From positions 124,001 through 188,000 of the forward strand of contig NZ_VITN01000012.1 in the NCBI RefSeq assembly GCF_007828045.1: 64,000 bases of DNA. Direction: 5' to 3'. Below, piece by piece: positions 61,156-64,000 of the stretch. Positions within the stretch are counted from its first letter, which is position 1. Each line of letters begins with the position of its first letter. The notes beneath the pieces were generated by a model that made no database searches, was not told the DNA's origin, and was given only the letters and a program-made list of their open reading frames with translations. This stretch comes from Nitrospirillum amazonense (GTDB lineage Bacteria; Pseudomonadota; Alphaproteobacteria; Azospirillales; Azospirillaceae). Position numbers and translations under genes: made by a program.

Positions 61156-61614
61156 GGGCATCCCTATCCGCGCAACGTCCGGGCCGGAAGGTGGCCCGCC
61201 CCGAATGACAATAGCGGCATTATGAATAACACAAGATGAACACGGGCGGGAGCGGCGCCGAAGGGGAAAGCCTGTGGGGAAAACCACCCTTTCGCGTCAC
61301 CCTGAATGGTTGGCGGGGTGATCCATGTCATGGCCCCGCCGTCCCGGTCTGGTTTTTCATGATCCACAGCCCCGGAGAAGTCGGCAAACCCGTGAATTGC
61401 CGTGAATTTACCGGCGGCCGCAACGGCCCCGTGCTTGTGGAATGCGGGGGCAAGAGGGATACTCGGCCCGGCAAGCGATGGCGATCGCCGTGCCAGGCCC
61501 GACAGACAGGGCCGGCCAGAGCCCCCCGGTGCGGAGGGGCCAGGCCGGACACGGGTGGCGGCCTCAGCAGGCCCCGGCCAGCGACAACACATCAGGGAAG
61601 GAAACCAAGGTCCC
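61156..61614. other. 459-bp region upstream of acs
   Basis: Non-coding in both directions as far as composition shows. Includes two direct repeats CCGTGAATT (61390-61398, 61400-61408) and a GC-rich section just before acs. It probably holds the acs promoter and its control; in relatives acs responds to acetate and carbon state. No CRP or RpoN site could be identified with confidence. Confidence 0.45.
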
Positions 61615-63555
61615 ATGAGCAACAACACCCTGTTCCCCGTTCCCGACGCGGTGGCGGCAGACGCCTGGGTCGATGCGACGAAATACCAGCAGATGTACGA
61701 CCGTTCGATCAGCGATCCGGACGGTTTCTGGGGCGAGCATGGCCGCCGGCTGGACTGGATCCAGCCCTACACCAAGGTGAAGAACACCAGCTTCACCGGT
61801 GACATCTCCATCCGCTGGTACGAGGACGGGGTGCTGAACGCCTGCGCGAACTGTGTGGACCGCCACCTGCCCGCGCGCGCCGACCAGACCGCCATCCTGT
61901 GGGAGGGCGACAGCCCGTCCGAACACAAGCACATCACCTATTCCGAGCTGTACGACAACGTCACCCGCCTGGCCAACGTGCTGAAGGCGCGCGGCGTGAA
62001 GAAGGGTGACCGGGTCACCATCTACCTGCCCATGATCCCGGAGGCGGCCTACGCCATGCTGGCCTGCGCCCGCATCGGCGCCGTCCATTCCGTGGTGTTC
62101 GGCGGCTTCTCCCCCGACAGCCTGAAGGACCGGGTGCAGGACTGCGGCAGCACCGTGGTCATCACCGCGGACGAGGGCCTGCGCGGTGGCCGCAAGGTCG
62201 GCCTGAAGGTCAACGCCGACCAGGCGCTGAAGGCCTGCCCCGGCGTGGACACCGTCATCGTCGTGCGCCGAACCGGCGGCGCGGTGAACTGGGTCGAGGG
62301 CCGGGACATCTGGTATCACGAGGCCGTCGCCGCCGCCTCCCCCGACTGCCCACCGGAACCGATGAACGCGGAGGACCCGCTGTTCATCCTGTACACCTCC
62401 GGCTCCACCGGCAAGCCCAAGGGCGTGCTGCACACCACCGGTGGCTACCTGGTCTATGCCAGCATGACGCACCAGTACGTCTTCGATTACCACGAGGGCG
62501 ACGTCTACTGGTGCACGGCGGACGTGGGCTGGGTCACAGGCCACAGCTACATCCTGTACGGCCCCCTGGCCAACGGCGCCGTCACCCTGATGTTCGAGGG
62601 CGTGCCCAACTACCCGGACAGCGGCCGGTTCTGGCAGGTCATCGACAAGCACAAGGTCAACATCTTCTACACCGCCCCCACCGCCATCCGCGCCCTGATG
62701 CGTGAGGGCGAGGGGCCGGTGAAGCGCCACAGCCGCAAGAGCCTGCGCCTGCTGGGCTCGGTGGGTGAGCCCATCAATCCCGAGGCCTGGCTGTGGTACC
62801 ATTCCGTGGTGGGCGATGAGCGCTGCCCCATCGTCGATACCTGGTGGCAGACGGAAACCGGCGGCATCCTGATCACCCCGCTGCCCGGCGCCACCGCCAC
62901 GAAACCGGGCTCGGCCACCCTGCCCTTCTTCGGGGTGAAGCCGGTCATCGTCGACAACGAGGGCCACGTGCTGGAAGGCGCCACCGAGGGCAACCTCTGC
63001 ATCGCCGACAGCTGGCCGGGCCAGATGCGCACCGTGTTCGGCGACCACGAGCGCTTCAAGCAGACCTACTTCTCCACCTTCGCCGGCAAGTACTTCACCG
63101 GCGACGGCTGCCGCCGGGACGAGGACGGCTATTACTGGATCACCGGCCGCGTGGACGACGTCATCAACGTCTCCGGCCACCGCCTGGGCACGGCCGAGGT
63201 GGAAAGCGCCCTGGTCGCCCATCCCAAGGTGGCCGAGGCCGCCGTGGTGGGCTATCCGCACGACATCAAGGGCCAGGGCATCTACGCCTACGTCACCCTG
63301 AACGCCGGGGAAAACCCGTCGGAGGAGTTGCGCAAGGAACTGGTGGCCTGGGTGCGCAAGGAGATCGGGCCCATCGCCACGCCCGACCTGATCCAGTGGG
63401 CGCCGGGCCTGCCCAAGACCCGCTCAGGCAAGATCATGCGCCGCATCCTGCGCAAGATCGCCGCCAACGAGCATGAGGCGCTGGGCGACACCTCCACCCT
63501 GGCCGACCCCACCGTGGTCACCGACCTGGTGGACAGCCGCATGAACCGGGGCTGA
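61615..63555 (+). CDS. acs: Acetyl-CoA synthetase (AMP-forming)
   Basis: 646 residues from ATG 61615 with AAGG eight nt upstream; the longer frame is not conserved. Starts [23 protein letters not shown]-binding core with [15 protein letters not shown] (about 259-273), [29 protein letters not shown] and the C-terminal [11 protein letters not shown], whose Lys (about 606) is the usual acetylation site. It activates acetate to acetyl-CoA via acetyl-AMP. A strong terminator follows. Confidence 0.97.
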   Translation: MSNNTLFPVPDAVAADAWVDATKYQQMYDRSISDPDGFWGEHGRRLDWIQPYTKVKNTSFTGDISIRWYEDGVLNACANCVDRHLPARADQTAILWEGDSPSEHKHITYSELYDNVTRLANVLKARGVKKGDRVTIYLPMIPEAAYAMLACARIGAVHSVVFGGFSPDSLKDRVQDCGSTVVITADEGLRGGRKVGLKVNADQALKACPGVDTVIVVRRTGGAVNWVEGRDIWYHEAVAAASPDCPPEPMNAEDPLFILYTSGSTGKPKGVLHTTGGYLVYASMTHQYVFDYHEGDVYWCTADVGWVTGHSYILYGPLANGAVTLMFEGVPNYPDSGRFWQVIDKHKVNIFYTAPTAIRALMREGEGPVKRHSRKSLRLLGSVGEPINPEAWLWYHSVVGDERCPIVDTWWQTETGGILITPLPGATATKPGSATLPFFGVKPVIVDNEGHVLEGATEGNLCIADSWPGQMRTVFGDHERFKQTYFSTFAGKYFTGDGCRRDEDGYYWITGRVDDVINVSGHRLGTAEVESALVAHPKVAEAAVVGYPHDIKGQGIYAYVTLNAGENPSEELRKELVAWVRKEIGPIATPDLIQWAPGLPKTRSGKIMRRILRKIAANEHEALGDTSTLADPTVVTDLVDSRMNRG

Positions 63556-63579
63556 GGGTCGAAGCGTTGATTTGGGAAA

Positions 63580-63615
63580 GCCGGCCGGGGCGACCTGGCC
63601 GGCCTTTTCTTTTTC
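63580..63615 (+). terminator. acs terminator
   Basis: GCCGGCC (63580-63586) pairs with GGCCGGC (63597-63603) over a 10-nt loop, then CTTTTCTTTTT. Confidence 0.88.
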
Positions 63616-63697
63616 AGCCCCTTTCCTGAAAAGCCTTTTCGAGATCGGGCGTAAATGTCAGTGCCGGACGGCGGGCTGAAATGGTGAAGATGGGCGT

Positions 63698-64000
63698 TTA
63701 TCTGCCTTTGAATCCACCTGACCACCGTAGTGCTTGTCGTGTTGCCAGTGCCGAAAAATAGATAATTGTCACAGCCATCACGCAGAATAGGGCAGGCATA
63801 ATTGGCGCCCCTAATGAGTCGTCGAAATCAGACACATTGAGCATAGACAGCATGATCTTGCTCCCCACCAGAAGTAGGCAATAGAAGACCGGCAAAAGAA
63901 GGGCATGGAATAACCAAGGCAACGTAGACTGCTTCGCACGCTTCCAGAACAAGACAGCCGCGACAATAGGGCCGTAAGTCGCAAGCGCCCATCCCGCTGC
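63698..64000 (-). CDS. Small multi-helix membrane protein, truncated by the window edge
   Basis: The minus-strand frame stays open to the right edge (at least 100 residues); only the C-terminus is visible. Three membrane helices are seen: one ending ...YGPIVAAVLFWKRAK, one in WLFHALLLPVFYCLLLVGSK, one in LFCVMAVTIIYFSALATRQA. The real start lies outside the window. Base composition is clearly less GC-rich than the rest, so the gene may have been acquired. No family recognised. Confidence 0.6.
   Translation of the reverse strand, partial: AAGWALATYGPIVAAVLFWKRAKQSTLPWLFHALLLPVFYCLLLVGSKIMLSMLNVSDFDDSLGAPIMPALFCVMAVTIIYFSALATRQALRWSGGFKGR

Noticed and set aside
61402-61614. N-terminal extension of acetyl-CoA synthetase
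   Set aside because: The added 71 residues are unlike any synthetase, and the ATG at 61615 has a ribosome site and the family length.

Overview
The window is GC-rich chromosomal DNA from an alphaproteobacterium, most likely a Rhodospirillales/Azospirillaceae-type organism (Azospirillum, Nitrospirillum or Niveispirillum relatives). This is inferred from gene content and order, not from a database match: a TIGR02302 protein next to a zinc-ribbon/DUF3426 protein, FtsX, a YdcF-like protein and PlsC; a B12-dependent ribonucleotide reductase; an RpoH-type sigma factor; RegB/RegA redox regulators; the hemC-hemD-mitofilin-hemY block facing tsaD; and SDHAF4, RsmB, Rpe, heparinase-like protein and PurH in series. 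No rRNA, tRNA, CRISPR array, transposase or prophage gene was seen. It reads as core chromosome with small accessory insertions.

Layout. 1-8.4 kb: envelope and division genes (TIGR02302 C-terminus, zinc-ribbon protein, FtsX without an adjacent FtsE, YdcF-like, PlsC), nrdJ, then rpoH after a long leader. 8.5-14.5 kb (minus strand): a complete cell-surface-signalling set, ECF sigma factor -> FecR anti-sigma -> STN-containing TonB-dependent receptor -> a Tat-exported PLP enzyme of the class V aminotransferase fold. 14.6-18.1 kb: a membrane-bound class III nucleotide cyclase, a non-coding region with twin palindromes and a strong terminator (possible small RNA), and a secreted nuclease-like protein. 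18.2-25.5 kb: truncated haemoglobin, proline iminopeptidase, SDHAF4-like factor, rsmB, rpe, heparinase-like protein, purH. 25.6-32.5 kb: a sensor kinase, a ParDE module, lepA, a HAD hydrolase and a chemoreceptor.

32.6-37.0 kb (minus strand): rpmI-rplT, then pheS-pheT behind a strong terminator and a repeat. 37.2-42.6 kb: a second RelE/ParE-type toxin-antitoxin pair, a DUF488 protein, a K+/H+ antiporter and the regA/regB pair. 42.7-49.4 kb: a tail-anchored unknown, cobT divergent from cobS-cobC-like, a SYLF protein and a divergent CobD/CbiB-family protein that ends the haem operon. 46.9-53.0 kb (minus strand): hemC-hemD-mitofilin-like-hemY-CobD-like, tightly packed with 4-nt overlaps. 53.1-58.6 kb: tsaD, a DUF29 gene and a secreted amidohydrolase that separate tsaD from gpsA, then YciI, EVE and Rieske genes. 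58.6-64 kb: a LysR regulator divergent from an AtaL-like/NmrA-like pair, a small chemoreceptor-tip-like protein, acs, and a membrane protein running off the right edge.

How it fits together. Tetrapyrrole chemistry recurs: haem synthesis (hemC, hemD, hemY), late cobalamin assembly (cobT, cobS, cobC-like, CobD-like) and a B12-dependent reductase that would use the product. The most distinctive system is the FecIR/TonB-receptor locus with a periplasmic PLP enzyme, which resembles in logic the PvdN step of pyoverdine maturation but sits beside an uptake receptor. A second unusual layer is a family of about 100-bp structured intergenic repeats (four copies, plus two shorter palindromes sharing their terminal motif) at gene ends.
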